Positions 27,415 to 38,563 are shown, counted from the first letter of the stretch. The stretch: 64,000 nucleotides of DNA from Hallella seregens ATCC 51272 (GCF_000518545.1 NZ_JADU01000020.1:1-64000); one strand, 5' to 3'. A program made the numbers and translations. The notes: generated from the letters alone by a model not told the origin.

Positions 27415-28584
27415 TTAATTGAAATGGCTGCGGAGCTTGTCGAAGATGCTCTGCCGGGTGGTCTTGTCACCCTGGAAATTCTCGCTCTCGCGCAGTTTTT
27501 CGATGGCCTTGCGCTCGTCGCGCGAGAGGGTCTTGGGCACATAGACGCTCATGCTGACAATGAGGTCGCCCATGCCCGAGCCGTAGCCCTTGACGGCGGG
27601 CAGGCCCTTGCCGCGCAGCCGCACGCTCTTGCCGGGCTGAGTGCCGGGGTCTACCTTGAGCTTGACTTTGCGGCCGTCGATGGTGGGCACGTCCACTTCG
27701 CCGCCGAGTGCAGCCGTGGGGAAGTCGAGCAGCAGGTTGTAGAGCACGTCCTGCTTGTCGCGGATGAAAGTGTCGTTCTTCTCTTCCTCCACCAGCACTT
27801 GTATGTCGCCGTTGATGCCGTTGTGGGCGCCGGCGTTGCCTTTGCCGTGCACGTTGAGCACCATGCCCTCTTCCACGCCGGCGGGAATGTTGATTTCGAC
27901 CACTTCTTCGCCCTTGACGGTGCCCGTGCCGCTGCACTCCTTGCACTTGTTCTTGATGACGGTGCCCTCGCCGTGGCAGGTGGGACACTCGGCCTGGGTG
28001 GTCATCATGCCGAACATGGAGCGCACCGTGCGGCTCACAATGCCTGTTCCGTGGCAGGTGGGACAGGTCTCGGGTGCAGCGCCGCCCTCGGCGCCCGACC
28101 CGTGACAGTGGCTGCACGCCACGTCCTTGCGCACCTTGAACTTCTTGGTGACGCCGCTGGCCACGTCCTGAAGCGACAGTTTCACCTTGAGCCGCAGGTC
28201 GCTGCCGCGGTAGACGCGCTGCTGATCGCCGCCGCCACCGCCGAACCCGAATCCGCCGAATCCGCCGCCATGCCCGCCGAAGATGTCGCCGAACATGGAG
28301 AAAATGTCGTCCATGTTCATGCCGGCACCGCCGCCGAACCCGCCGAATCCGCTGCCTTGCGGGCCGTTGAAGCCGAACTGGTCGTACTGCTGACGCTTCT
28401 GGGCGTCGTGCAGCACCTCGTAAGCCTCGGCGGCCTCCTTGAATTTCTCCTCGGCTGTCTTGTCGCCGGGGTTGCGGTCGGGGTGGTATTTGATGGCCAG
28501 CTTGCGGTAGGCCTTCTTGATGTCGTCTTCCGAGGCGTCCTTGGCGACGCCCAATACCTCGTAGTAGTCTCTTTTCTCTGCCAT
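27415..28584 (-). CDS. dnaJ: Chaperone protein DnaJ
   Basis: Hsp40 co-chaperone that stimulates DnaK and binds unfolded proteins. It has 389 residues. The J-domain holds HPD in [14 protein letters not shown] long Gly/Phe-rich linker follows (about residues 74-110). Then come four zinc-binding repeats ([32 protein letters not shown]), followed by the C-terminal substrate-binding domains. It lies 50 bases after grpE and is presumably co-transcribed with it. dnaK is not in the window. Confidence 0.98.
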   Translation of the reverse strand: MAEKRDYYEVLGVAKDASEDDIKKAYRKLAIKYHPDRNPGDKTAEEKFKEAAEAYEVLHDAQKRQQYDQFGFNGPQGSGFGGFGGGAGMNMDDIFSMFGDIFGGHGGGFGGFGFGGGGGDQQRVYRGSDLRLKVKLSLQDVASGVTKKFKVRKDVACSHCHGSGAEGGAAPETCPTCHGTGIVSRTVRSMFGMMTTQAECPTCHGEGTVIKNKCKECSGTGTVKGEEVVEINIPAGVEEGMVLNVHGKGNAGAHNGINGDIQVLVEEEKNDTFIRDKQDVLYNLLLDFPTAALGGEVDVPTIDGRKVKLKVDPGTQPGKSVRLRGKGLPAVKGYGSGMGDLIVSMSVYVPKTLSRDERKAIEKLRESENFQGDKTTRQSIFDKLRSHFN

Positions 28585-28634
28585 GGATGTTCAGTTAGCG
28601 CGTGTGTTGCTTAGCGTTGCGATGGGGGCGGGGC

Positions 28635-29270
28635 CTACTGCCCCACGGCCACCTTGGCGTGGCGAATCACCTTGTCGTTGAGGGTGTAGCCGGTCTGCAC
28701 GCAGTCGATTACCTTGCCTTTCTTGTCGTCGCCCATGCCGGGCACCATGGCAATGGCTTCGTGATAGTCGGTGTCGAAGTCGCGTCCGTCCACTTCCATC
28801 TTCTTCACGCCCAGGCTCTCCAGCGTCTTCAGGAACTTGTTGAAGATGACGCGCGTGCCTTCCTTGATGGCCGCGGGGTCGTCGCTGGTGTCGGCCAGGG
28901 CGCGCTCGAAGTCGTCGAGTATGGGCAGGATGGCCGTGATGGCCTTGGCCCCGCCGTTGAGTATCAGCTCGGTCTTCTCCTTGAGCGTGCGCTTTTTGTA
29001 GTTGTCGAACTCGGCGGCCGTGCGCAGCAGCTGGTCTTTCAGCCGGGCCACCTGCTCTTGTGCCTCCTCCAGCGGGGTCTTGGATTCCTTCGACTGCCCG
29101 GCTGCGGTCTCCGCTCCATCGGTCTGGGCCTCGTCCTGGGCTTCGTCGCCGGCCTTCTGGTCGCGTGTGTCGTCGTTCTGGGCGGTGCATGCTTCGGCCT
29201 GCTGTTCCTTGGGGTCGAGGTTGTCGCCCTCCACCTTTATCTTTCTTTCAGCTTTGTTAGTTTCTTCCAT
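28635..29270 (-). CDS. grpE: Nucleotide exchange factor GrpE
   Basis: Exchange factor for DnaK. It has 211 residues from the ATG at 29268-29270 (MEETNKAERKIKVEGD). Residues about 15-65 are a low-complexity acidic/Ala/Gln/Asp stretch. Then come a coiled coil (LEEAQEQVARLKDQLLRTAAEFDNYKKRT, with the AEFDNYKKR signature) and the C-terminal beta domain (VDGRDFDTDYHEAIAMVPG, QTGYTLNDKVIRHAKVAV). A second in-frame ATG 42 bases upstream is unlikely because it adds unconserved residues and crosses no promoter. It is in an operon with dnaJ. Confidence 0.96.
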   Translation of the reverse strand: MEETNKAERKIKVEGDNLDPKEQQAEACTAQNDDTRDQKAGDEAQDEAQTDGAETAAGQSKESKTPLEEAQEQVARLKDQLLRTAAEFDNYKKRTLKEKTELILNGGAKAITAILPILDDFERALADTSDDPAAIKEGTRVIFNKFLKTLESLGVKKMEVDGRDFDTDYHEAIAMVPGMGDDKKGKVIDCVQTGYTLNDKVIRHAKVAVGQ

Positions 29271-29291
29271 GATATGATGAATTGAATTTAG

Positions 29292-29321
29292 GAGAGTGGC
29301 TGCAAAAAGCATGCCACTCTC
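29292..29321 (-). terminator. Hairpin between ABC-F gene and grpE
   Basis: A 9-bp stem, GAGAGTGGC (29292-29300) with GCCACTCTC (29313-29321), lies 53 bases past the ABC-F stop. On the minus strand no T-run follows, so it is a weak terminator at best, or a regulatory structure in the grpE leader. It does not resemble the CIRCE element. Confidence 0.4.
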
Positions 29322-29373
29322 TCGTCTTTACGCCGCCAACGGGGTGGGGCAGTTGTTATAATATAATAAGGTG

Positions 29374-31008
<1,635 letters not shown>

Positions 31009-31125
31009 TTAATACCTGATTGAACGTTGTTGAAATCGGCTGCAAAGGTACAACAAATCCCCGAGATAACGGTGTTTTAACGGTAAAAAGCCGGTGCGTG
31101 GCAGGGTTTGGGCATGGATGCGGGC

Positions 31126-31320
31126 CTACTGCGCCTGGTCCGTGCACGGCTCTTTCATGGCCCGATGCTCCCTCGGCTGCTTGTGGCGTGCGCACGAAGA
31201 CTTGAGCCGGCAACCGTGGCATGGGTCGCCGGCATGCGTCAGGGCATGGTACACGCGGCGGACCACGTATGCCGTGCACACTACGAGGATGAGTCCGATG
31301 AGAATATACTGTACTGCCAT
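31126..31320 (-). CDS. Small single-pass membrane protein with Cys-rich tail
   Basis: A 64-residue protein with an N-terminal membrane helix (YILIGLILVVCTAYVV), a basic RRVYHALTHAG segment and then CHGCRLKSSCARH. The layout is like the small FeoB-associated Cys-rich membrane proteins, although no feoAB is nearby. I chose the ATG at 31318-31320. It lies alone, divergent from manC and upstream of the ABC-F gene. The coding call rests on the helix-plus-CxxC pattern; function is unknown. Confidence 0.55.
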   Translation of the reverse strand: MAVQYILIGLILVVCTAYVVRRVYHALTHAGDPCHGCRLKSSCARHKQPREHRAMKEPCTDQAQ

Positions 31321-31411
31321 AAGCCGGAGCAATCAGAACGGCGACGGCCGTCCCGCCATGCCGACTTGCATGCTAATTTCATGCCAAAAGAGAAAAAGCA
31401 AGGGCAATTTC

Positions 31412-31442
31412 TTGTTCATGCTATTTATTTTGGTTATTTTTG
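31412..31442 (+). promoter_or_regulatory. Promoter of manC
   Basis: TTG (31412-31414), a 20-base spacer and TATTTTTG (31435-31442, a perfect TAnnTTTG) stand 28 bases before the manC ATG. Confidence 0.65.
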
Positions 31443-31470
31443 CCCTTATCATTGCTTTAATCTCGGATTT

Positions 31471-32529
31471 ATGTCTCGTTTGAATCATCATCTGGTCATC
31501 ATGGCAGGTGGGGCGGGCGACCGTTTCTGGCCCGTGAGTACTGCCGAAACTCCCAAACAGTTTGTCGATGTGCTGGGCACGGGGCGCACGCTGATACAAA
31601 TGACGCTCGACCGTTTCGGCGGGCTGTTCGAGCCCGACAGGGTATGGGTGGTTACCCATGAACGCTATGCCGGACTCGTGCGGGCGCAGCTCCCCGAAGT
31701 GCCGGCCGACCACGTGCTGCTGGAGCCTTGCAGCCGGGGGACGGCTCCCTGCATCGCCTATGTGAGCTGGTGCATCAAGATGGCAGACCCTAAAGCCAAT
31801 GTCGTGGTGACGCCGGCCGACCACCTGGTGACCGATGTCGAAGCCTTTAAACACGTCATTGGCAACGGCCTCACCTTTACAAGCGAGACGGATGCCATCC
31901 TTACAGTGGGTACGAAACCCATGCGGCCGGAGACCCGTTACGGCTATATCCAGGCCGACCTGAGCTCTAATTCAGCCCGCAATAAAGGGGTGTTCCGCGT
32001 GGATCAGTTCCATGAGAAGCCCGACTTGGCCACGGCAACGCGCTACATTCAGGAGGGCAACTACTATTGGAACACGGGCATCTTTATCTGGAGCGTGGAG
32101 ACCATCGTGAACGCACTGCGCATCTATGCGCCGCGCATCAACCGTATTTTTGAACGCCAGAAAGACGTGCTGGACACACCGGAAGGGCGGGAAGCCGTCG
32201 CCGGCGTCTATGCCGACTGCGAGGGGATCTCGCTGGACCACGCCGTGTTGGAGAAAGCAGAGGAGTTTTTTGTCTGCCCGGCCAGCTTCGGATGGAGCGA
32301 TTTGGGAGCGTGGAGCTCGCTGCTCTTGGATGCGCCCCACGACCTTTACGGCAACGCGGTCGTGGGGAAAGACGTCAAATTGGTGGACTGCCGCAACTGC
32401 ATGGTGCACACATCGCAGGAGCGAAAGGTGGTGTTGCAGGGGCTGGACAACTGTATCGTGGCCGAGCGCGACGGCGTGTTGCTGGTGTGCCAGCTCTCCG
32501 AAGAGCAGCGCATTGCCCAATTTATTTAA
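31471..32529 (+). CDS. manC: Mannose-1-phosphate guanylyltransferase
   Basis: Makes GDP-mannose from mannose 1-phosphate and GTP, for surface glycans. It has 352 residues, the short type without a fused isomerase domain. The nucleotidyltransferase start is HHLVIMAGGAGDRFWPVSTAETPKQF with the signature loop and Lys. Further motifs are LLEPCSRGTAPCIAYV, VVVTPADHLVTD, RYGYIQAD, EKPDLATATRYI, YYWNTGIFIW and FGWSDLGAWSSLL. The start is the ATG at 31471 (MSRLNHHLVIM), after a clear promoter; codons before it in the same frame are not family-like. It converges on the GH2 gene and their 3' ends overlap by 8 bases. Confidence 0.95.
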   Translation: MSRLNHHLVIMAGGAGDRFWPVSTAETPKQFVDVLGTGRTLIQMTLDRFGGLFEPDRVWVVTHERYAGLVRAQLPEVPADHVLLEPCSRGTAPCIAYVSWCIKMADPKANVVVTPADHLVTDVEAFKHVIGNGLTFTSETDAILTVGTKPMRPETRYGYIQADLSSNSARNKGVFRVDQFHEKPDLATATRYIQEGNYYWNTGIFIWSVETIVNALRIYAPRINRIFERQKDVLDTPEGREAVAGVYADCEGISLDHAVLEKAEEFFVCPASFGWSDLGAWSSLLLDAPHDLYGNAVVGKDVKLVDCRNCMVHTSQERKVVLQGLDNCIVAERDGVLLVCQLSEEQRIAQFI

Positions 32530-34915
32530 CGGTATTGAGCACCAGCTTCTGTGATTTTCCCTTGTCATCTCGGATGGTGAGCACCACCTTGCCGGCCTTT
32601 TTGCCGGCCCGGAGGATGACGAGGGCAGAGCCGTTGCAGAGGCTGCGCTCGGCAACGGCATGCAGTTCGTCGGAGGCATTGTTGCCATTGTCCACGGCCA
32701 CGATGCGCGCATCGCCCGTCACGCTGAACGTGAGCCGCAGTTGGGCCGAGACCGCCCGCCGTCCGCGGCTGTCCAATGCAGTGATGCGCACGTGCTGTAA
32801 ATCCTGCCCGTCGGCATGCCAGACCTCGGCATCGGGCTCCGCTTTCAGCCGTTTCATCTCGCCGGCAGTCTCGATGCGGTGGCTGGCCACGCGTTTTCCT
32901 TTCTCATCATAGGCCACAGCCTCCAGATAACCGGGCTGGTAGGTCACTTGGTCGAACTGTAGCTGGTTGCGCTTCTGCGGGTCGGCCGTATTGGCTTGCT
33001 CGGCTATCTTATGTCCGTTTTCCACGAGTTCCACGCGATGTGCATTGGTGAACACCTTGACTGTGAGCTGCTGACCGGGGATGCGGTTCCAGTGGTCGCT
33101 CATGCCGTCGTTGGAAAAGACGATGCCGTTCCACTCGGTTTGGCGCGCCTTGCTGTCGACAATGCCAATATGGCAGACCGGCTCCTCGGGCTTAAACATG
33201 GAGCGAAGCAGCCACGCCATGGGCTTGGGCTGAAGCGAGATGTCGAACACGCCGTCGGTCCAGCCCTTTCGTGGCCAGCCCATGCTCTCGCCCAGGTAAT
33301 CAATCATGCCCCAGTAGGCCAGCCCAATCACCTTGTCGAGGTCCATGCCGAAGAAGTTGGGGCCCATCATCGAGAGGTTGGCCTCGCTCTGGTAGAATGT
33401 CATCCAGGGGAACTTGCGGCCGTCGCCGGGGAAGTACATGTAGCGGTAGTTGTAGGCCTGAACGTCGGTTTGCAGGGCCAGGTCGCAGGGCAGCGAGTCG
33501 GTTTGCAGGTTACGGCCGCGCGGGTGCATGGCTACAGTGACCTTGCGTGTGTCGTCGTAACGCTGGAGCACGGCCTTGAGCATCCGATAAGGAGTGACTC
33601 CTCCGTCGTCGAAGGGCAGGTTGGCGTAGGTCTGCAACTCGTTGCCGAGGCTCCAAAGAGCCACGCAAGGGTGGTTGCGGTCGCGCTTGATCCACTCCGG
33701 CAACTGGTAAGGCCACTGCTGCATCCACGGTGTGCGACCTCCCGTGTACTGCTGCAACCACTTGTCGTAGAGCTCGTCCACGACGACAAAGCCCAGCGAA
33801 TCGCAGAGATTGAGGAAACTCTCGGAATAGGGATTGTGGCTGGTACGGACATGGTTGAACCCGAAGTCCTTGAGCAGTTTGAGCCGCTTCTCCATGGCGC
33901 GCGGATAAGCGGCGGCACCAAGGGCACCCAGAGTGTGGTGGTTGGCTATGCCCTTGAGCAGCAGTTTGCGGCCGTTGAGTTTGAGGCCGAAGTCGGGACC
34001 AATCTCAAAGCTGCGGATGCCGAAACGCGTGGACACGCAGTCGACAGCCCGGCCCTCATGATTATATAAGGTGACGCGGGCCGTGTAGCGATAGGGATCG
34101 TCGATGTTCCACAGATGAGCATTGCTTACAACAACAGGTTCCCACCGCAGTTCGTTGGTCTTGTACCGCCGCATGTAGGGCATGTCCTGCCGTTTGGCGT
34201 AAACCGTGCGCCCCGTATTGTCGATCAGTTCCAACTGCAGATTCACGGAGTTGTACTTGGTCAAGTTGGCCACTTCTACCTGTACATGCACCTCTCGGTT
34301 GTCGGTGGTGGTGACGTAAAGCGGGTGGCGCGCAAAGTACAACTGGGCGTCGGTGGTGACCAAATGCACGTTGCGGAAGAGGCCGCCGCCGGTGTACCAT
34401 CGCGAGTCGGTGGGGCTGCCGGTCGAGGCCCGCACGGCAATAGTGTTGGGTTGGCCGTAGCGCAGCTTACGGGAGAGGTCGATTTCGAAGCCCACGTAGC
34501 CGTAGTCGGTTCCTCCCACACGCTCTCCATTGAGATAAACGTCGCCTACATACATGATGCCCTCAAAGTCAATTAGCACACGCCGCCCCTGCCAACCGGC
34601 ATCGGGGGTGATGGTTTTGACATACCAGCCCTCGCCCATCTCTTTGAAAGCCCGGGCCGAAAGCCGGCTCTTGAAGTTGGAGGCTCCGTCGGAATTGTTC
34701 TCCCTTTCGTCGGCCGAGGGGGCCACCCACGGCTGTTCTATCTGGAAATCGTGGGGCACGTCCACCGTGCGCCAGCCCTCGGTATTGAGGTGTTGCGGGT
34801 CGGCCTGTCCCCAATGGAACTTCCATCCGTCGTTCAGATATTCGACGGTGCGCTGTCCCATGGCCGGGGCGGCCAGCAGGAACAGCGTCAAAAGAGTGCA
34901 GATTGGTTTTTGCAT
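32522..34915 (-). CDS. Secreted glycoside hydrolase family 2 (beta-galactosidase-like)
   Basis: A secreted glycosidase of 797 residues. A signal peptide is at 1-20 (ICTLLTLFLLAAPAMG). The GH2 sugar-binding domain follows (LNDGWKFHWGQAD, DVPHDFQIEQPWV, FEGIMYVGDVYLNGERVGG, SRWYTGGGLFRNVHLV), then an immunoglobulin-like domain and a TIM barrel. The likely acid/base Glu is in ALWSLGNELQT and the nucleophile probably in MTFYQSEANLSMM. C-terminal domains (DUF4982-like and a last Ig-like fold) follow. The exact substrate is not certain: GH2 also holds mannosidases and glucuronidases, but the motifs favour beta-galactosidase. It lies 10 bases after the GH106 gene on the same strand. Confidence 0.88.
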   Translation of the reverse strand: MQKPICTLLTLFLLAAPAMGQRTVEYLNDGWKFHWGQADPQHLNTEGWRTVDVPHDFQIEQPWVAPSADERENNSDGASNFKSRLSARAFKEMGEGWYVKTITPDAGWQGRRVLIDFEGIMYVGDVYLNGERVGGTDYGYVGFEIDLSRKLRYGQPNTIAVRASTGSPTDSRWYTGGGLFRNVHLVTTDAQLYFARHPLYVTTTDNREVHVQVEVANLTKYNSVNLQLELIDNTGRTVYAKRQDMPYMRRYKTNELRWEPVVVSNAHLWNIDDPYRYTARVTLYNHEGRAVDCVSTRFGIRSFEIGPDFGLKLNGRKLLLKGIANHHTLGALGAAAYPRAMEKRLKLLKDFGFNHVRTSHNPYSESFLNLCDSLGFVVVDELYDKWLQQYTGGRTPWMQQWPYQLPEWIKRDRNHPCVALWSLGNELQTYANLPFDDGGVTPYRMLKAVLQRYDDTRKVTVAMHPRGRNLQTDSLPCDLALQTDVQAYNYRYMYFPGDGRKFPWMTFYQSEANLSMMGPNFFGMDLDKVIGLAYWGMIDYLGESMGWPRKGWTDGVFDISLQPKPMAWLLRSMFKPEEPVCHIGIVDSKARQTEWNGIVFSNDGMSDHWNRIPGQQLTVKVFTNAHRVELVENGHKIAEQANTADPQKRNQLQFDQVTYQPGYLEAVAYDEKGKRVASHRIETAGEMKRLKAEPDAEVWHADGQDLQHVRITALDSRGRRAVSAQLRLTFSVTGDARIVAVDNGNNASDELHAVAERSLCNGSALVILRAGKKAGKVVLTIRDDKGKSQKLVLNTVK

Positions 34916-34924
34916 GTTTGTTTT

Positions 34925-37519
34925 TTATTGATGGGTTGAGGATGATTTCAACTGATAGAGCGTCACGGGAGCGGTGAGGCCAGAGGGCATCGGGGCCCAG
35001 TTGGCGTAGCTGGTCTTCTTGTAATTGATGTCGACCACGTTGATGTCTTCCATCCGTCGCCAGGCCACGCCCTCGCGGTCGAGTTGGCTGATGCGGTTGG
35101 CCGGCAGGTTGGTCACCTCAATACGGATGATGTTGAGCCCGGGCTTGAATTTGTTGGAGAACTGAAGCGTATAGGGTACGGCCCAGGCACAGCCCACGAA
35201 CGAGCCGTTGACGTAGAGGCGCGCGCTCTCGCGCACGTCGCCCAGGTCGATGATCCAGTCGTTGCTGGCGGCGAGTTCCTGCTTGGTCAACCTCACCGAA
35301 CATTCGTAAACGCCCGTTCCCCGCAGCGTGCGCGTGGTGTCGTCGAGTGTCTCCCAGCCTTGCAAGCCATCCAGATGGAACGTCTTGCCACAGCTTGGTT
35401 CGGCCTCGGTGAAGCGCAGGGTCCAGCCTCCGCGCAGCTCTTTGGCCTTGTCGGCGGCAGACAAGGTCTTGCGGCTGGCGAGGGCAGTGCCGTCGGGCAG
35501 CCGGCTGCTGTCGCCGTCGAGGCGCAGCGTCCCGCCATCGGTAAAGGTCTGTAGAATCATGCTTTCGCCCGAGCGCAGGCTGACATGCACGGCCCCATTG
35601 CCCATGTCGGCCCGGTAGCGACGGCCATTCATCGGGTCGAACCACAGGGCTTGGGCGCAGGGCACGGCCAGGCGCACGTCGCCATCAACGTCGCGGCTGC
35701 TGAGGTTGGCGATGAAATAATGGTGCCCCTTGTCGTTAGCCCGGCGAATCATCTTGAGCCCAAGCCGCGTCTTCAGCTCCTCCGGGCGGGCTGCACGGGC
35801 CAGCTCGGCGGCCTCGACACCCACAACAATCTGTGCACCCTGGGTGCGTAGGGCCTCGATGTGGCGGTTCACGGCGGGAGTAAGAATGTTGTCCTTGCCG
35901 GGAATGACCAGGGCTTTGTAGCGCGTGCCGGCGGCGGTTTGCAGCATGCCGCCGGTGAAAGTGGTGGTGAGCAGGTAGCGTTCGCTCACGTAGTCGCAGT
36001 CGTAGCCCATGCGATCCAGCTCGTCAATGGCATGCACGAAGTCGGGGGCGAGCCGCCCCATGGTGTGAATGGCCAGCTGCATGAGCCGTTTTCCCTTGGA
36101 CTGCATGTTCCAGAGGTCGCGCACCGGCACGTAGACCAGAAAGTCATTGTCGGGCCGCCCCCACTGCAGGAAGCTCTGGCAGCGCGTGATGTAGTCCATG
36201 AAGAAAGGCGCGTCGCGCCAAATCGTGTTGGTGGGACTCATGTCTACCGAGGCGTAGAACTTCCACCCGGGCCACGCGGCATCCCTGGGCGAATAGGCTG
36301 TGCCGTGGAAAAACATGTGGTTCACGCCGCCGCAGAACATCAAGTCCATGTCGGGCTTCATCTGCGAGAGCGAAGTACGGAAGTGTTCCGTCAGCCAGGT
36401 GAAGGTCTCGCTCGACGTGAAAGGCTTGCCGTTGATATGTGCAGCCGACGAGGCCCACTTGTACATGGAGAAGTCGGAGTCGTTCTTTCGCGTCATGCCA
36501 GCGTCCCTGCGCAGCCCGCGAATGCCGAAGTCGGTAAGGCCGAAGCCCTCTATCTCCGGGATGTCAACGGCCGAATAGCAGTCGATGAGGTTGGCGGGTG
36601 AGCCGTGGGCCTGGTTGCGGGTGATGGCGCCATGGCTGTGCGCCCAGGCAGTCCAGGTCTGTGTGAAGTTCTCGAGCAGCAGGTCGGCCAGCGTCTCGCG
36701 GTAGTCGGCCACCACTTGGCGGTCGCTGTCGACGAGTTTGTCCATGCAGGCTTCGAGCGAATAGCCCCGTCTGCGTCGGAACTCGTCGAAGAGTCGGGTG
36801 GTGTAGTCGCCCTCGGACACCTCGTAGCTGTCGTTGAAAAAGGTGTGGGGATAGGGAGTATGCGTGCGCTCAAAGGCCTCGGCAATGTGGTTCAGGTAAT
36901 GTTCCACGGCCGTTCGGTCGAAATGATCCACCACCCATCCGCTGCCGCCGGGCGCGGGTCGCTTCACTTTCATCACGCCAAGCCGCTGCCACAGGCTGAT
37001 GACGCGCCAGCTCTTCTTGCCGATGGGGAAGTAATAACGGCCCACAAAGCGGGTCTGCCCATCCTTGTCCACGCCGGGCGTGCGGCGTAAAGCCTTGTAG
37101 CTTCTCCGGTCTACGGTGTCGTTTTCGATGACCATTTTGGAGGCGCTCTCCTCCAAGGGCACCCACGGGCCGCCGAAAGGCCAGCCCGTTCCGGTGGCCA
37201 TGTCTATCTCTATGCCAAGCCGGCTGCCCAGGGTCTCGCAGTGGCGCAGCATTTCCATCCACCGGTCGGAGAGGTAATCGATGTTGTGCTGTGCGTTGCC
37301 CTGCACGCCATAGATGGGTGTTATCTCTACGGCTCCCACGCCGTGGGCGGCATATTGCCGCAGGTTCCATCCCAGATTGGCCGTGTCTACGGCCGATCCC
37401 AGCCACCACCAGCGGAGCCCGGGCTTAGCTTCCCGGCTTGCCATCGGCCACTGCTGGGCTCTGGCGGGAGCCATGGCCATGGCCGCAAAAACCAGTGATA
37501 AAAGGATTTGTCGTTTCAT
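34925..37519 (-). CDS. Secreted GH106-like glycosidase (alpha-L-rhamnosidase family)
   Basis: An 864-residue secreted enzyme with a signal peptide (MKRQILLSLVFAAMAMAPARAQ). The mature start PGLRWWWLGSAVDTANLGWNL and the block GVGAVEITPIYGVQGN are hallmarks of GH106-type proteins, as are GIEIDMATGTGWPFGGPWV, FNDSYEVSEGDYTTRLFDEF, ETFTWLTEHFRTSLSQMKPD and GVNHMFFHGTAYSP. The C-terminal end is a galactose-binding-like beta-sandwich (LYVNGSFVGCAWAVPYTL, IRIEVTNLPANRIS). It is shorter than many GH106 enzymes (often above 1000 residues). Together with the adjacent GH2 gene it suggests breakdown of a rhamnose- and galactose-bearing plant glycan such as rhamnogalacturonan. No SusC/SusD pair is nearby. 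Confidence 0.85.
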   Translation of the reverse strand: MKRQILLSLVFAAMAMAPARAQQWPMASREAKPGLRWWWLGSAVDTANLGWNLRQYAAHGVGAVEITPIYGVQGNAQHNIDYLSDRWMEMLRHCETLGSRLGIEIDMATGTGWPFGGPWVPLEESASKMVIENDTVDRRSYKALRRTPGVDKDGQTRFVGRYYFPIGKKSWRVISLWQRLGVMKVKRPAPGGSGWVVDHFDRTAVEHYLNHIAEAFERTHTPYPHTFFNDSYEVSEGDYTTRLFDEFRRRRGYSLEACMDKLVDSDRQVVADYRETLADLLLENFTQTWTAWAHSHGAITRNQAHGSPANLIDCYSAVDIPEIEGFGLTDFGIRGLRRDAGMTRKNDSDFSMYKWASSAAHINGKPFTSSETFTWLTEHFRTSLSQMKPDMDLMFCGGVNHMFFHGTAYSPRDAAWPGWKFYASVDMSPTNTIWRDAPFFMDYITRCQSFLQWGRPDNDFLVYVPVRDLWNMQSKGKRLMQLAIHTMGRLAPDFVHAIDELDRMGYDCDYVSERYLLTTTFTGGMLQTAAGTRYKALVIPGKDNILTPAVNRHIEALRTQGAQIVVGVEAAELARAARPEELKTRLGLKMIRRANDKGHHYFIANLSSRDVDGDVRLAVPCAQALWFDPMNGRRYRADMGNGAVHVSLRSGESMILQTFTDGGTLRLDGDSSRLPDGTALASRKTLSAADKAKELRGGWTLRFTEAEPSCGKTFHLDGLQGWETLDDTTRTLRGTGVYECSVRLTKQELAASNDWIIDLGDVRESARLYVNGSFVGCAWAVPYTLQFSNKFKPGLNIIRIEVTNLPANRISQLDREGVAWRRMEDINVVDINYKKTSYANWAPMPSGLTAPVTLYQLKSSSTHQ

Positions 37520-37622
37520 TTTTTCAAATAGATTGTTTTTGATTGTTTCGTTTGTTTCCGTCTTCCCCCTCGTCTTTCCCTCGTCGTCTTTCCGCCTCTC
37601 ACCTCTTTATATATAGCGTTGC

Positions 37623-38093
37623 CTACTCATGATGGTAGGGTTCTCCCCGAATGATGGTGCATGCCCGGTAGATTTGCTCGGCAAAGACCAGCCTCACCAT
37701 CTGGTGGCTGAACGTCATGCGCGAGAGCGACAGCTTTTCGTTGGCCCGCTCGTACACGGCCGGCGAGAAGCCATAGGGGCCGCCAATGAGAAAGACCAGC
37801 CGGCGGGCCGTGTTCTGCCGCGCCTGAAGCCACGCGGCAAACTCCACGCTCCGCAGTTCCTGCCCGTGCTCGTCGAGCAATACCAACGTGTCGGAGGGCT
37901 GCAGGAGCTTCAATGCAAGCTCGCCCTCGCGCTCCTTTTGCTGGCTTTCCGTGAGGCTTTTGGTGTTCTTGAGTTCGGGAATCACTTTCACCTCGAACGG
38001 CATGTAGTGGGCCGTGCGGCCCACGTAGTCGTCGATGCCGGCGGCAAAATGCTTATTGACCGTCCTGCCGATGAGTATAAGTACTGTCTTCAT
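37623..38093 (-). CDS. rlmH: 23S rRNA pseudouridine-1915 N3-methyltransferase
   Basis: A SPOUT-class dimeric methyltransferase that modifies pseudouridine 1915 in helix 69 of 23S rRNA, using S-adenosylmethionine. It has 156 residues, full length. The trefoil-knot motifs are visible: TLVLLDEHGQELRSVEFA, LVFLIGGPYGFSP (cofactor loop), and LSRMTFSHQMVRLVFAEQIYRACTIIRGEPYHHE at the C-terminus. Its first 41 bases overlap the 3' end of the DUF4491 gene in another frame, so the two are translationally linked. Confidence 0.97.
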   Translation of the reverse strand: MKTVLILIGRTVNKHFAAGIDDYVGRTAHYMPFEVKVIPELKNTKSLTESQQKEREGELALKLLQPSDTLVLLDEHGQELRSVEFAAWLQARQNTARRLVFLIGGPYGFSPAVYERANEKLSLSRMTFSHQMVRLVFAEQIYRACTIIRGEPYHHE

Positions 38094-38448
38094 CGCTGTA
38101 GATGGTTTTGCCCTTACGTACGGGACAGAGCGTTTCGTCGGGGCTGATGGCCTGATACTGGTCGCGCCGTTTGGGGTTCATGGGGAACCAACCTTTCTCC
38201 ACACGTTTCTTCTGGGCAAAGATTTCGCCGATGGACCAGAGCAGACTGGCACCCACCACACCCACGATGGACGAGACAATGGTATTCTCGATGAGCAGCG
38301 AACAGACGATGCAGACGATGCCTCCCACCAGGAAAAGCCACCACGGTTTGGTGCCCAAATAGTATTCGGTCTTGATGACAATGGGGTGGAAGAATCCGAT
38401 AATCAGAAAGGTGCAGACGGCAATAATCAGGCCTGTGAAGTACAGCAT
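38053..38448 (-). CDS. DUF4491 family membrane protein
   Basis: A 131-residue inner-membrane protein of unknown function. Three hydrophobic segments are visible (LIIAVCTFLIIGFFHPIVI, WWLFLVGGIVCIVCSLLI, TIVSSIVGVVGASLLWSIGEIF) before a basic cytosolic segment (AQKKRVEKGWFPMNPKR, characteristic of DUF4491). The last 25 or so residues are polar and run into the overlap with rlmH. A -7 element (TAAATTTG, 38511-38518, minus strand) lies about 63 bases upstream. Function is not inferred. Confidence 0.85.
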   Translation of the reverse strand: MLYFTGLIIAVCTFLIIGFFHPIVIKTEYYLGTKPWWLFLVGGIVCIVCSLLIENTIVSSIVGVVGASLLWSIGEIFAQKKRVEKGWFPMNPKRRDQYQAISPDETLCPVRKGKTIYSDEDSTYTHRQDGQ

Positions 38449-38563
38449 AGGGTTGGCAGGGTGTTAATGATTGAACGGCAAACCGGGCGCGTGTCCGGTG
38501 TAAACGTGCGCAAATTTACGAAAAAATATCCATACGCGTGGGCCTGTTTCCGAAAATAATCAC

